Shown piece after piece: positions 17,206 to 25,501 of a stretch of DNA of 64,000 nucleotides. The translations under genes and the position numbers were made by a program. A model generated the notes under the pieces. The model was not told the DNA's origin, ran no database searches, and worked only from the letters and a program-made list of their open reading frames with translations. The DNA is from Hymenobacter roseosalivarius DSM 11622 (GTDB taxonomy: Bacteria; Bacteroidota; Bacteroidia; Cytophagales; Hymenobacteraceae). Where the stretch lies: the NCBI RefSeq assembly GCF_900176135.1, contig NZ_FWWW01000082.1:62001-126000 (forward strand). The letters are read 5' to 3'. Each line of letters starts with the position of its first letter. Position 1 is the stretch's first letter.

Positions 17206-17946
17206 ATGAAAACTACAAAACTCCTGTTCCTGCCCTTAGCTGGCTTGTTCTTGGCTAGCTGTTCCAAAGACGACATTCTGGAAACCTTCAAACAACCGAA
17301 TACCTCCAAACTATTCACCGTCACTGTCGAGAACATTTCTCCTGTCCAACTGATACCCACGATGCGGGCCAATGGGACGGTACCGCTCTCGCCGGGCGTG
17401 TTCACCGTGACGGCAGGCAGCAACCCGATGTTTACCGTTGGCAGCCCGGCCGACCAGGGTACCGAACGCATTGCCGAAGACGGCACTCCGGCCGTTAAGT
17501 TCGCGGCGGTCAAAACAAACCCGGCTGTAACCGCCTCAGGCATATTTGAAAAGGACAAAGGCGGGGGGCCTATTCTCAAAGGTGAAATCAGCACCTTCTC
17601 CTTCCGGGCTAAACCCGGCGACAAGCTCCAACTAGAAACGATGTTCGTGCAGTCCAACGACTGGTTCATCAGCTTAGGAGCCGATGGGCTGCCCCTCTTC
17701 AACGGCAGCACCCCCAACACCGGCAACAAGAGCAGCGCCCTGGTAATCTACGACGCGGGCACCGAGGCCGACACCGCCCCCGGCACTGGCCCTGACCAGA
17801 AGCCCGTTCAGCCAGCCGACAACACCGGCCCGGCCGACGCCGTTACCACGATTCAGAACGCGGTTTCGCGCCACTCAGTCGCCCCCTCCAACTTCACCAT
17901 TACGCCCGTTACCTCGGTGATGAAAATTACCGTCTCGGTGCAGTAA
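17206..17946 (+). CDS. Spondin-domain lipoprotein
   Basis: A 246-residue exported lipoprotein starting at ATG 17206 (the longer frame adds a second poor signal). The lipobox LASC places the lipid cysteine at residue 19. The body matches bacterial spondin-domain proteins: FTVTVENIS, PLSPGVFTV, FTVGSPADQGTERIAEDG, GEISTFSFRAKPGDKLQLETMFVQSNDWFISL, LPLFNGSTP, VIYDAGTEADTAPGTGPDQKP. The cell-surface role is not known. It sits between transposon remnants but is intact and followed by a good terminator. Confidence 0.9.
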   Translation: MKTTKLLFLPLAGLFLASCSKDDILETFKQPNTSKLFTVTVENISPVQLIPTMRANGTVPLSPGVFTVTAGSNPMFTVGSPADQGTERIAEDGTPAVKFAAVKTNPAVTASGIFEKDKGGGPILKGEISTFSFRAKPGDKLQLETMFVQSNDWFISLGADGLPLFNGSTPNTGNKSSALVIYDAGTEADTAPGTGPDQKPVQPADNTGPADAVTTIQNAVSRHSVAPSNFTITPVTSVMKITVSVQ

Positions 17947-18075
17947 CCCCTGCCGCAGCTAATTGTAGTCCTAAAAACTCTTTTGCTTTGCCAAACGCCG
18001 TCCGGTAAGTCTCCCATTCCGGCCGGCAGCGGAGCAAGGCGAGGGCGGCCAACCCCTACTCGATGCTTTCGACCG

Positions 18076-18106
18076 AAAGCCCCAACTCCTGAGTTGGGGC
18101 TTTTTT
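18076..18106 (+). terminator. Rho-independent terminator after the spondin-domain gene
   Basis: AAGCCCCAACTC / GAGTTGGGGCTT form a stem with a very short loop, directly followed by six T residues. It is 130 bases past the stop codon at 17946. Confidence 0.85.
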
Positions 18107-18130
18107 ATAAGGGCTACTACCTGTTGATAA

Positions 18131-18740
18131 TCAATGAGTAACTAATTGGGTCTTGAAATTGGCTAGCCCCATACAAATAGCTACTGCGTCCTCGAGCTTC
18201 TGTTTTTGTTTTAATCGATTCTCGATTCGCAAACTAAAGAATGCTTTTGCTTTCGCAATGCCATGTTCGACCCGGACGCGCCCACTCGCTAAGGCGGCAT
18301 CACTAGGGCGTTGCTCTTGGGTGAGAGGCTTCGTTTTGCGGGCCTTTGTTGGCCTGAAAAGAAAGAAAGGTGTTACGTATTTTTCGAGTCCACAAAAGCC
18401 GGAATCAACATGAACCCGAAAAGCAGAGAAGTCAAATTCAGCGAAAATATCTTTAAAAAAGGTGAAATCATGTACGTGACCATCATACATCGGACTCAGG
18501 AATAAAATACGTCGAAGCTGGTCACAAATCAGGAGCCATTTTACGGTGTGTTGTTTTTTTACCACTATACTGGCTGCGTTGAAGATCTTGATTATCAGGT
18601 CTTTCAATGGGTATTTCGGTCAAGTAAATAAATGAATCCTGCACCCCGGCGAAGGTTTGCTCAAAACTACCTTGTCCCGTAAAAAGTCGCTTTGCCAAGG
18701 CATTTTGTTGCTGAAGCGCCGCTTTTAAGCACGGTTTAAG
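18131..18740 (-). pseudogene. IS5-family (IS427/IS1031-like) transposase, truncated and frameshifted
   Basis: Reading leftward, one frame gives QNALAKRLFTGQGSFEQ...DSFIYLTEIPIERP...SQYSGKK, and the next continues QHTVKWLLICDQLRRILFLSP.YDGHVHDFTFF...HVDSGFCGLEKY...GRVRVEHGIAKAKAFF, the middle and C-terminus of a DDE transposase of the IS5 superfamily. The Asp of HVDSGF and the Glu of VRVEHG fit two catalytic residues; the first Asp (usually in DxTE) appears replaced by Tyr. The two frames join at a run of seven A residues (minus strand, about 18555), where six would restore frame. The N-terminus is missing, cut at the REP-like element near 18750. Confidence 0.75.
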
Positions 18741-18753
18741 TAATTCCTCCGCA

Positions 18754-18899
18754 GTCGCTCGGCTGCGCCGAGTGACCATTACGCCTGAGCAGCTGCGCCG
18801 CGAATCCGTTCGCGCGAGTTGCTAATATGGCCCGATACCAAGCAGACACACGCGGCACAGATGCTGGAGCGCACCTGTCACTCGACTCAGCCGGGCAAT
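18754..18899. repeat. REP-like element, copy B, at the edge of an IS5 remnant
   Basis: The left arm 18754-18776 is identical to the arm at 16342-16364, and the next 21 bases are also shared. The right arm 18877-18899 is a more diverged complement. The internal GATGCTGGAGCG also resembles copy A. The IS5 transposase remnant ends at its left side. Confidence 0.65.
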
Positions 18900-18988
18900 T
18901 GCGGGGCTTGTCTGCGCTATGGTATTGTTGATTCATCAACTAGTGCCTCACCAGTTTCTTCATCTGACTTGAACAGTACGATGAAGAA

Positions 18989-19741
18989 TCAGCCTGAAAT
19001 GGCAGGGGCGGTAAACGAAATTGCTTTGCCGGTCCAGTTGGCAGTATTTCCCGAAGCATCCATCAAAGTAAATACTACGGAAAAGTTTTTGCCCTTCTCC
19101 AGCGCAAACGCTCCAGAGCACATGCCATGTCCGATGGAGATGAAATCTTTGATGACAGGGCGTAAGTAGTAAGAGACTATTTCACCGGTAGCCAGGTTCC
19201 TGACGCTGGCTTTAACTATGTAGGCAGACTGATCTTGTACGACACCATAAAAATCAACATTGACAGCTGGTCCGCATCCCATTGGCACATAACACTTTGT
19301 CTTTTCTTTGGGTAATAATTTCCAGGTGGGAGCAATTTTATCACTGCCAGCAACAACGGTTTAAACTACCGTTTCCTGCCGATATGTTTTAGCGAGATTT
19401 AGCCCTTTATTTCGAGCATCCTCAATAACCAATTCGTATTGTTTTCCTGTGTCGAGCGCACGTTGAGGTTTAAGTAATGCTTGGGTCAAAGAAACTTGCC
19501 CTACTAATAGCTGCTGTACGATAAGCGGTATTTGCTGAGCGCCCGATCGGAGATATACTTTGTAGGTAAACCCTAAGCCAGTAATGATTTCTTGGCTATC
19601 GGCATACCCATCTATCAAGAAGATGGAGTTTTGCTTTATCGTCTTCGTGATGGGCCAAAATTCAAACCCGCTGGTATAGCATTTGGCCTGCGCTATTGAC
19701 GCTACTGATAAGGCTACAAGAAGTATAAGAGTGAGCTTCAT
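18989..19741 (-). pseudogene. Secreted protein gene split by one in-frame stop codon
   Basis: Two reading frames, 19741-19361 and 19288-18989, lie in the same phase and are separated by one TAA (19363-19361) and 24 sense codons. Read through the stop, the product is a 250-codon exported protein: signal peptide MKLTLILLVALSVASIAQA, then ...TYRQETVV-stop-TVVAGSDKIAPTWKLLPKEK...YVPMGCGPAVNVDFYG...GNTANWTGKAISF. I do not recognise the family. The stop lies inside GTTTAAAC, between two similar Thr-Val-Val coding bits. It may be a recent nonsense mutation, or two genuine genes with the second using a GTG start; the common phase favours the former. Confidence 0.6.
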
Positions 19742-19904
19742 TGTCGGAGTGGTATAGCCTAATTGATTGTGCTACTATGAATTAGCTTGCTGTATAAGCG
19801 CATAACGTTGATGCATACATAGCTTGTATATCCACGTTACAGCTGGTGTGGCGCTGGGGGGCTTTTTTTTGAAATAAGCTTAGCAGCGAGGCCTTTGTAC
19901 GTAC

Positions 19905-20483
19905 TCAATGGCCGTGGTCGTAGCTGACGACGCGCGTTACTTTCCACTGGCCGTCTTTTAGTCGCCATACCATCATGTTCTTGAAAGTGCCGCAGTCGTC
20001 TTTGCCGTTCTCGACGTGGCAGAAGCGGTGCAGGTGAGCATCTACCGCGCCGTAGCCCGGAATGGGGTACACCTCCAGGCTGCCCGGCACCAACTGCCGA
20101 TTCAGGCCGGTGGTTTTATTCTGCTCAAACAAGCTCCGGAAGCCTTTCATCGTTTTGCGGAAATCGGCCAGGCCGCCTTTGTCGTGGTAAAATTCGAGGT
20201 CTTCGGCGAAAAAGGTTTGCAATTGCTCTGTGTCGTGGCGGTTGAAGGCCGCGAACATGGCGCTGTCGAGTCGGGCTATGGTGGTGTAGAGCTCTTTGGA
20301 AGGAGGCAATTGTACTGTCGCGGGCGTTTGCGCAGCCGCTGGCGGTGGTGCCGCAGATTTGCTCATAGAACAGGCCCCAACCGCCAGCAGCACCATTGAG
20401 CTGAGCATTGCTGCTACGTTGGTCGGGCGCAGATTTGTAGTGACTAAGTTACGAGAGTGAGATAAGCAGAAACGAAAATCCAT
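19905..20483 (-). CDS. NTF2-like (DUF4440-type) exported protein
   Basis: A protein of up to 192 residues. The last 120 residues fit the SnoaL/DUF4440 cone fold: ARLDSAMFAAFNRHDTEQLQTFFAEDLEFYHDKGG...FRKTMKGF, then FKNMMVWRLKDGQWKVTRVVSYDH. The N-terminus holds the lipobox-like VGAC, so it is probably a lipoprotein. An internal ATG at 20408 would give a shorter 167-residue form whose signal lacks basic residues, so the longer start is preferred. Members bind small ligands or act as isomerase-like enzymes; the function here is unknown. A GGGGGGCTTTTTT motif lies just upstream of the ATG. Confidence 0.8.
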   Translation of the reverse strand: MDFRFCLSHSRNLVTTNLRPTNVAAMLSSMVLLAVGACSMSKSAAPPPAAAQTPATVQLPPSKELYTTIARLDSAMFAAFNRHDTEQLQTFFAEDLEFYHDKGGLADFRKTMKGFRSLFEQNKTTGLNRQLVPGSLEVYPIPGYGAVDAHLHRFCHVENGKDDCGTFKNMMVWRLKDGQWKVTRVVSYDHGH

Positions 20484-20570
20484 AAGTAACGGGGGGCTTT
20501 TTTACGCCTCTATATTTTGAGAAACAGCTGCTAAACAGGGTTGCTTATTCGTGGTATACATGCTTCGATT

Positions 20571-21131
20571 TCAGTTAATCTTTAAGGGCGGGCCTACTAC
20601 TTTCATCTCGTTGGCAGCGAATATCCTGGCAATCTCCTGAGGCGTGGGGTCCGCTTTTAAAGCCGCCAGTGTCACAAAAAACTCCTCCAGTTTTCCAGCG
20701 GGTTGCAAGGTCACCATCATGCGGCCGGTTTTGCTGACCTGGGTCCAGGCATGGGGCACTTGGCGGGGCAGGAAGATGCTTTCCCCCGTTTTAAGGGAGT
20801 ATCTCTCTTCTCCGACCTGGAAGTAATATTCCCCGTCCAGCACGTAAAATACTTCATCCTGTTTGAAATGCACATGCAGAGGCGTGCCCCGGCCGGGGGA
20901 TAGGCTGGTCTGTTCAAAAATAGCTAAGCCGCCGTTGGTGTCTTTGCCCGAGACTTTAAGGTCCAGGATATTAGCGTTGACGCCCAGCAGCTTCATGTGG
21001 CCGTGGAGGCGACCTTCCCCGGCGCGTACCTTGAAGCCTTTCCCGGTGGGGTCGGCGGGGGCCTGCATTTGCCCCCCAGCCACGAAAGGCAGGCCGGCAA
21101 GCGATGTCTGAAGAAAGCGTCGGCGCTCCAT
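20571..21131 (-). CDS. Tat-exported cupin-domain protein
   Basis: A 186-residue protein with a twin-arginine signal (MERRRFLQTSLAGLPFVAGG). The single cupin is clear: SLSPGRGTPLHVHFKQDEVFYVLDGEYYFQVG gives the first motif (two His and a Glu), and GESIFLPRQVPHAWTQVSKTGRMMVTLQPAGKLEEFF the second. The intact motif predicts a metal site. Such small cupins include quercetinase-like dioxygenases and sugar-binding proteins; the substrate is not inferable. It is upstream of the NTF2-like gene on the same strand. Confidence 0.85.
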   Translation of the reverse strand: MERRRFLQTSLAGLPFVAGGQMQAPADPTGKGFKVRAGEGRLHGHMKLLGVNANILDLKVSGKDTNGGLAIFEQTSLSPGRGTPLHVHFKQDEVFYVLDGEYYFQVGEERYSLKTGESIFLPRQVPHAWTQVSKTGRMMVTLQPAGKLEEFFVTLAALKADPTPQEIARIFAANEMKVVGPPLKIN

Positions 21132-21455
21132 AGCTGGCGAGGTTAACGGCGTTGCGGTTTAGTATGCTTACAAATTGCCTCCAGGGCAACCAATTTCGGC
21201 GAAGCAGTGATTTGGCTATACTACCCTGGTTGCCAGTTGAATATAGTGAATTTCTGATTTGGTGGGCTGATCCCTTTTTGTCTTCTTATATCACCTGCGC
21301 ACAACTATGCAGCTCTACAATCGGTACTGCTTAGGCAGGAATAGCCTTTTCAGGAACGTGTAGAGTGAAAGATGTACAGCCCCTGAATCCGACGAGGCTT
21401 CAGCGGCCGCTTGCTGGAAACTATACTGCTCCATCTTCTGCATTTTAAAGAAGCA

Positions 21456-22268
21456 ATGCCGTCTATCTATTCCTTCGCTCTGAAGCTTGCTGCTCTGTCG
21501 CCGCTCGGTCTGTTAGTTGTTCCAGCCAGGAGCCAGTCTGCCGAGCGGATAATAGACCGCAATACGATCGGCTGGTTTACCTACAATGGCGGCCACCAAA
21601 TAGGCGAAAAGTGGGCCGTGCATACCGAAGTACAGTTGCGCCGGACGCGCTTGGGGTTGGGCCGCCAGCAGCTGCTTTCGCGCCTGGGCTTGGTGTATTC
21701 GCTCGCCGAGCAGGTGACGCTATCGGGGGGCTATACCCAGCTGACCACGTATCCCTACGGCGACTACCCCACGGCCAGCCTCGGCGAAGCGACACCCGAG
21801 AACCGAGCGTATGAGGACGTGACACTGGCCAACACCTACGGCCGGCTGCAGCTCACGCATCGATTTCGGCTGGAGCAGCGCTGGCTGGGGCAGCTGGCCG
21901 AAAGCAATCCGAAGCAGGTTGCCAGCTGGGAATACCAGAACCGCGCCCGCTACCAGGTGGCCGGCGAGATACCGCTGCAAGGCTCCAGCATTGATGACGG
22001 CGAGCTGTACGTTACCTTTTTCGACGAGATATTTATCGGCTTCGGGAAGAATGTAGGCCGGAATGTCTTCAACCAAAACCGCATTTTCGGGGGGCTGGGC
22101 TATCAAATTCACGACAACTGGAAGCTGGAGCTATACTACCTGAACCAGTGGACCCAACACGCCGAGCCTGCCCCCAATACGCAGCAGTCGGTGTTTGAGA
22201 ACAATAATGGGTTTCGCCTGAACGTGGTGTATGACCTGGATTTTACGTCGGCTCCAGCATCAGAATAA
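21456..22268 (+). CDS. DUF2490-family outer-membrane beta-barrel protein
   Basis: About 270 residues. I start at ATG 21456, which has a purine-rich AAAGAAG upstream and yields signal peptide MPSIYSFALKLAALSPLGLLVVPARSQS; the TTG at 21411 is less likely. The mature part, NTIGWFTYNGGHQIGEKWAVHTEVQLRR, LSRLGLVYSL.EQVTLSGGYTQL, RLQLTHRFRLEQRWLGQ, NRARYQVAGEIPL, VFNQNRIFGGLGYQIHDNWKLELYYLNQW, shows alternating hydrophobicity and matches DUF2490, predicted to be a small outer-membrane barrel of unknown function. Confidence 0.85.
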   Translation: MPSIYSFALKLAALSPLGLLVVPARSQSAERIIDRNTIGWFTYNGGHQIGEKWAVHTEVQLRRTRLGLGRQQLLSRLGLVYSLAEQVTLSGGYTQLTTYPYGDYPTASLGEATPENRAYEDVTLANTYGRLQLTHRFRLEQRWLGQLAESNPKQVASWEYQNRARYQVAGEIPLQGSSIDDGELYVTFFDEIFIGFGKNVGRNVFNQNRIFGGLGYQIHDNWKLELYYLNQWTQHAEPAPNTQQSVFENNNGFRLNVVYDLDFTSAPASE

Positions 22269-22305
22269 CACCTTGTGCTATAACACCACAACGCTTCCCC
22301 CGCGC

Positions 22306-23100
22306 TTAGGAGTGTACGCCAGCGGAACGCGCGAACTCAGCTGGTTCGCGGTCCAGGGCTTGAATCTTCGCTTTATAAGCCGGCGGTAGCAGCGCACTTT
22401 TCACCCACTGACTTAGCGATAAATGCTGCGTGCGACGATACACCGGAACCACCGGCCGCAGCCACGACCTGGCGCCCAATTGAAGCAAGTCGCGCACGGT
22501 AGCTGGTACCACCAAGCGTTGCGCGTGTAGCAACAGCCAGTACCGCACCGGCCCTAAGTGCCGACGATACTGCTGATACAGATCTTTGGTGAAGCGGCTG
22601 TGCTCCAGATCGGAAGTCAGATGCTGCTGCCGCGCCACCAGCCACTCGGGGTAGGTGGGGGGCAAATCGGGGATGCCCATGCGCTGACCTACGCGAGAAA
22701 ATACGGTGAATACCTCTTCTTTTTCGGGGCCGCTCATGGGCCTCTCCAGCAACTCGAATGCCCGGATAGAATAGTCGATAAGCAGGAACAGCACGTCGCG
22801 GTAGGCCCAGTCGGGAATGGCCGCGCCCCGCTTCGCTTCCACGGCCGCATGAATGGCGGCAATGCTGTCGATGGCTCGTTCGGCGGCGGGCTGGGAGGCA
22901 AATACGATTTGCCGGGCGTACTCTACGGTAGAGAATAAGCGCGCCAGCGGGTCGGCGGGCAGGCGGCCGGTGAAGTATAGCCAGTCTACCGCTTTGTTCA
23001 GAGCAAACTCGGCCGCCGCGCCGGCAAAAATGAACAGCACGGTATCAGCCTTGCCCCAGATGGTCCGTACCACAGAATGCTTCGGTACAAAATATTCCAT
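22306..23100 (-). CDS. MpaB/rubber-oxygenase-like (DUF2236) oxygenase
   Basis: A 264-residue protein. VVRTIWGKADTVLFIFAGAAAEFALNKAVDWLYFTGRLPADPLARLFSTVEYARQIVF matches the start of the DUF2236 family, which includes latex-clearing protein and fungal MpaB, helical b-type-haem oxygenases. Later blocks (DVLFLLIDYSIRAFELL, FSRVGQRMGIPDLPPTYPEW) also fit. Bacteroidota homologues are common but uncharacterised. Haem ligands cannot be fixed from sequence alone. It is upstream of nothing on its strand but lies 135 bases downstream of the aquaporin gene. Confidence 0.75.
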   Translation of the reverse strand: MEYFVPKHSVVRTIWGKADTVLFIFAGAAAEFALNKAVDWLYFTGRLPADPLARLFSTVEYARQIVFASQPAAERAIDSIAAIHAAVEAKRGAAIPDWAYRDVLFLLIDYSIRAFELLERPMSGPEKEEVFTVFSRVGQRMGIPDLPPTYPEWLVARQQHLTSDLEHSRFTKDLYQQYRRHLGPVRYWLLLHAQRLVVPATVRDLLQLGARSWLRPVVPVYRRTQHLSLSQWVKSALLPPAYKAKIQALDREPAEFARSAGVHS

Positions 23101-23235
23101 AGGACAAGAACTGGAAAAGCGAGCAAAAGGCTCCCGGAGCCTTCAGTTACAACTGCTGCTGTGCTACAAAAGAACCAAAGAAGCAGAACGGTGAGCTGCG
23201 GCCAACTCATAGCACCTTTAAAATAAAAGCCGTGC

Positions 23236-24069
23236 TCACTCATCCGGGTACTGCGGAGGCTCTTCGTCGGAGGCGTGGGGAGAGTTGGAGCTGGGGCCGC
23301 AGCCGGCCAGAATGGCGCACTCCAAGGGCTGGCCGTGGTGGAAGCGTAAAAACCCAACCGTGGCGAGCCACATTGCTAGGCAAGGCGCTACCCAATAGAG
23401 CCAGAGCCCGTGGTAGGAGCCGGCTGCCAAGGCGGTGCCCAGCGACCGGGCCGGGTTCAGGCTCATCCCCGAATAAGGCGTTTCTACGAGAACATAAATC
23501 GCCACCAGCGCGCCCAGTAGCCACCCAACCCACTCTTTCAGCTGGCTCGAATGCAGGGCAATGAGAGCTACCAGCATCATTACAAAACAGATAATGAACT
23601 CGGCGACGAAGGCAATCAGCTCGCCTTGGAGAAAGACCGGGTTGGGTTGCGTTACCGTGTATTTTACGGCCGGATGGGCGTAGAGCTTGGGCAGACAAAG
23701 CTTCAGCAATTGGGCCGCTCCGATGGCGCCGCCTAGTTGCGCCAGCACGTACCACACCGCATCGGGGAAGCGTATTTTTCCTAATTGCCAGAAGGCCAAA
23801 GTGACTGCGGGGTTGATGTGCGCGCCCGAACGTTTGCCCCAGGGGCTGTAAACAATGATGGCCAACACGAGGCCCAGACCCAGGCCCGAAATGCCCCGCC
23901 GCAGCACCGGATATTCCGCCAGACTCTGCCGCACGGGCGAAGCCGGATGCTCCATCAGGATAGTCAGCAAACCGGCGCCTCCCACAAAAAAGGCCAGACC
24001 CAATGCTTCCGCAACGTAGTGAGGCCAGTGCCGACGAAGCACGAAAAGCAAACGGTGAGCAAACAGCAT
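23236..24069 (-). CDS. Aquaporin / major intrinsic protein
   Basis: A 277-residue six-helix channel. Both NPA boxes are present: HINPAVT at 86-88 and SLNPARS at 205-207 with the selectivity-filter Arg208. The family openings YVAEALGLAFFVGGAG and LIAFVAEFIICFVMML are the first and fourth helices. The C-terminal 25 residues are hydrophilic and acidic. The family conducts water or glycerol and small neutral solutes; the first-half filter is too diverged for me to choose. The product acts in the inner membrane. Confidence 0.92.
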   Translation of the reverse strand: MLFAHRLLFVLRRHWPHYVAEALGLAFFVGGAGLLTILMEHPASPVRQSLAEYPVLRRGISGLGLGLVLAIIVYSPWGKRSGAHINPAVTLAFWQLGKIRFPDAVWYVLAQLGGAIGAAQLLKLCLPKLYAHPAVKYTVTQPNPVFLQGELIAFVAEFIICFVMMLVALIALHSSQLKEWVGWLLGALVAIYVLVETPYSGMSLNPARSLGTALAAGSYHGLWLYWVAPCLAMWLATVGFLRFHHGQPLECAILAGCGPSSNSPHASDEEPPQYPDE

Positions 24070-24210
24070 TGGTGAAGCAGGGCGCAGGATCTGCTACGTA
24101 CAACGCATCCTGCCTTGATCGGTTGTGACGCGCTGCACGGGCACCTGGGGGCTTTCTTCACCGCTACAGCTTGCCGGACCTATAACCTCGTAAGTCGCAG
24201 GTAGTGCTAT

Positions 24211-24529
24211 AAGGGGTAGCCCTAGCTTAGGAGCAGAAATTCCTGCTAAGGAAATGGAAGAGGCCATAGATGGCCTCCTAGCGCGCTTTTACCAACAACG
24301 CATTCGGAGAACTACTGTTTTGCGAACGAAGTAGGAAGGGCCTCCAACGAACACCAGAGGCTGTTTTATTAAGCTTTTTGCCGGCAGGTTTTTCGACTGC
24401 TTGCTTTAAGTCCCGTTTGCCGGCCGCACGCCCCCCATACCGCCGCTTGGGCACCCGACGAGCGTCAAATATGAACTCTAGCACATAGTCTTAGCGGGAA
24501 TTTCTGTTCCTGGTCTAGGGCTACCCCTT
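24211..24529. mobile_element. MITE-like element with 33-bp terminal inverted repeats
   Basis: Bases 24211-24243 and 24497-24529 are inverted repeats (33 bp, four mismatches) beginning AAGGGGTAGCCCTAG. TA is found at both outer edges, compatible with a TA target duplication as made by IS630/Tc1-type elements. The 319-bp element holds a 68-codon minus-strand frame (24278-24484), Arg/Lys-rich with no transposase motif I recognise. It is best read as a non-autonomous element or a deeply deleted IS. Confidence 0.65.
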
Positions 24530-24696
24530 ATTGCCATGGCCCGGCAATACTCAGCCGCAGAGTGAAGCCGCCGAAGTCTATTATAAGGGCATCGTAATCA
24601 GGTCGATAGACATTATGTTGGCCTAATGCGATGCGTATTTAAAGTTATTGTAACCACGACCCCAGCCGGCAAGGGCAGATTTGCCCCCCAGCAGGT

Positions 24697-25467
24697 TTAC
24701 AGCTCCCGAATCCAGATGTTGCGGAAGCTGAGGGGCTCACTTGGGTCGCCGTGAGATTGGAGCTTGATGGGGGCCGGTCCGTGCTTTTGGTAGCTGGGCT
24801 TGCCGATATACACCGTAGGCCCAGCCAGGGTGACATTATTCTGCACCACCACGCCGTTGAAGAGTACCGTCACGCAGGCAGGAGACTGCACAGAGCCATC
24901 GGCCTTGAAGGTGGGTGCCGTCCAGAGCACATCGTACGACTGCCACTCGCCGGGCTTGCGGGTGGGATTGGCCAGCGGAATCAGCTGCTTATAAATGCTG
25001 CCGGCCATGCCGTTGACGTAGGTTTTATTCTGGTACGAGTCCAGAATCTGTAACTCGTAGCCCAGGTCGCCTTTGCCCAGCGAAGCCAGAAACAGGCCGC
25101 TGTTGCCGCGCACTTGCCCTGTGCCCGCAATAGTAGCCGGCACGCGCCACTCCAGGTGCAACTGGTAGTTGGTGAAGGTGCGCTTGGTTTCGATGTTGCC
25201 GGCCTTCTTATCAACGGTAAAAATGCCCCCCGCGACTTTCCACTTGGCGGGCGCGTTGCGGTCATCTGCCGATACCCACTGCGTTAAATCCTTGCCATCG
25301 AACAGCACGAGCGCATCGGAGGGCGGGGGGGTAAATTGGGGGCTGGTGGCTACCACTTTGGGCACAGGCTCCCACACCTCCGTGTCTTCTGGTTTTCCCT
25401 TCTGCTGTGCCTGAGCCATCAAAGAAGTGCTGAATAGTAGAACGGAAGCAAGCAGGGTGGAGCGCAT
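24697..25467 (-). CDS. DUF1080 secreted protein, 3-keto-disaccharide/glycoside hydrolase type
   Basis: A 256-residue exported protein; the start at ATG 25467 gives a clear signal peptide (MRSTLLASVLLFSTSLMAQAQ). The jelly-roll DUF1080 domain is complete: DALVLFDGKDLTQWVS, WKVAGGIFTVDKKAGNIETKRTFTNYQLHLEWRVP, GNSGLFLASLGKGDLGYELQILDSYQNKTYVNG, GEWQSYDVLWTAP, PAPIKLQSHGDPSEPLSFRNIWIREL. Characterised relatives cleave 3-keto-glycosides by elimination and hydration. It is the last gene of the nine-gene cluster, 34 bases after the previous stop. Confidence 0.9.
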   Translation of the reverse strand: MRSTLLASVLLFSTSLMAQAQQKGKPEDTEVWEPVPKVVATSPQFTPPPSDALVLFDGKDLTQWVSADDRNAPAKWKVAGGIFTVDKKAGNIETKRTFTNYQLHLEWRVPATIAGTGQVRGNSGLFLASLGKGDLGYELQILDSYQNKTYVNGMAGSIYKQLIPLANPTRKPGEWQSYDVLWTAPTFKADGSVQSPACVTVLFNGVVVQNNVTLAGPTVYIGKPSYQKHGPAPIKLQSHGDPSEPLSFRNIWIREL

Positions 25468-25501
25468 AGAATGCTTGGTAAAGTAATGGAAAACAAGATG
25501 G

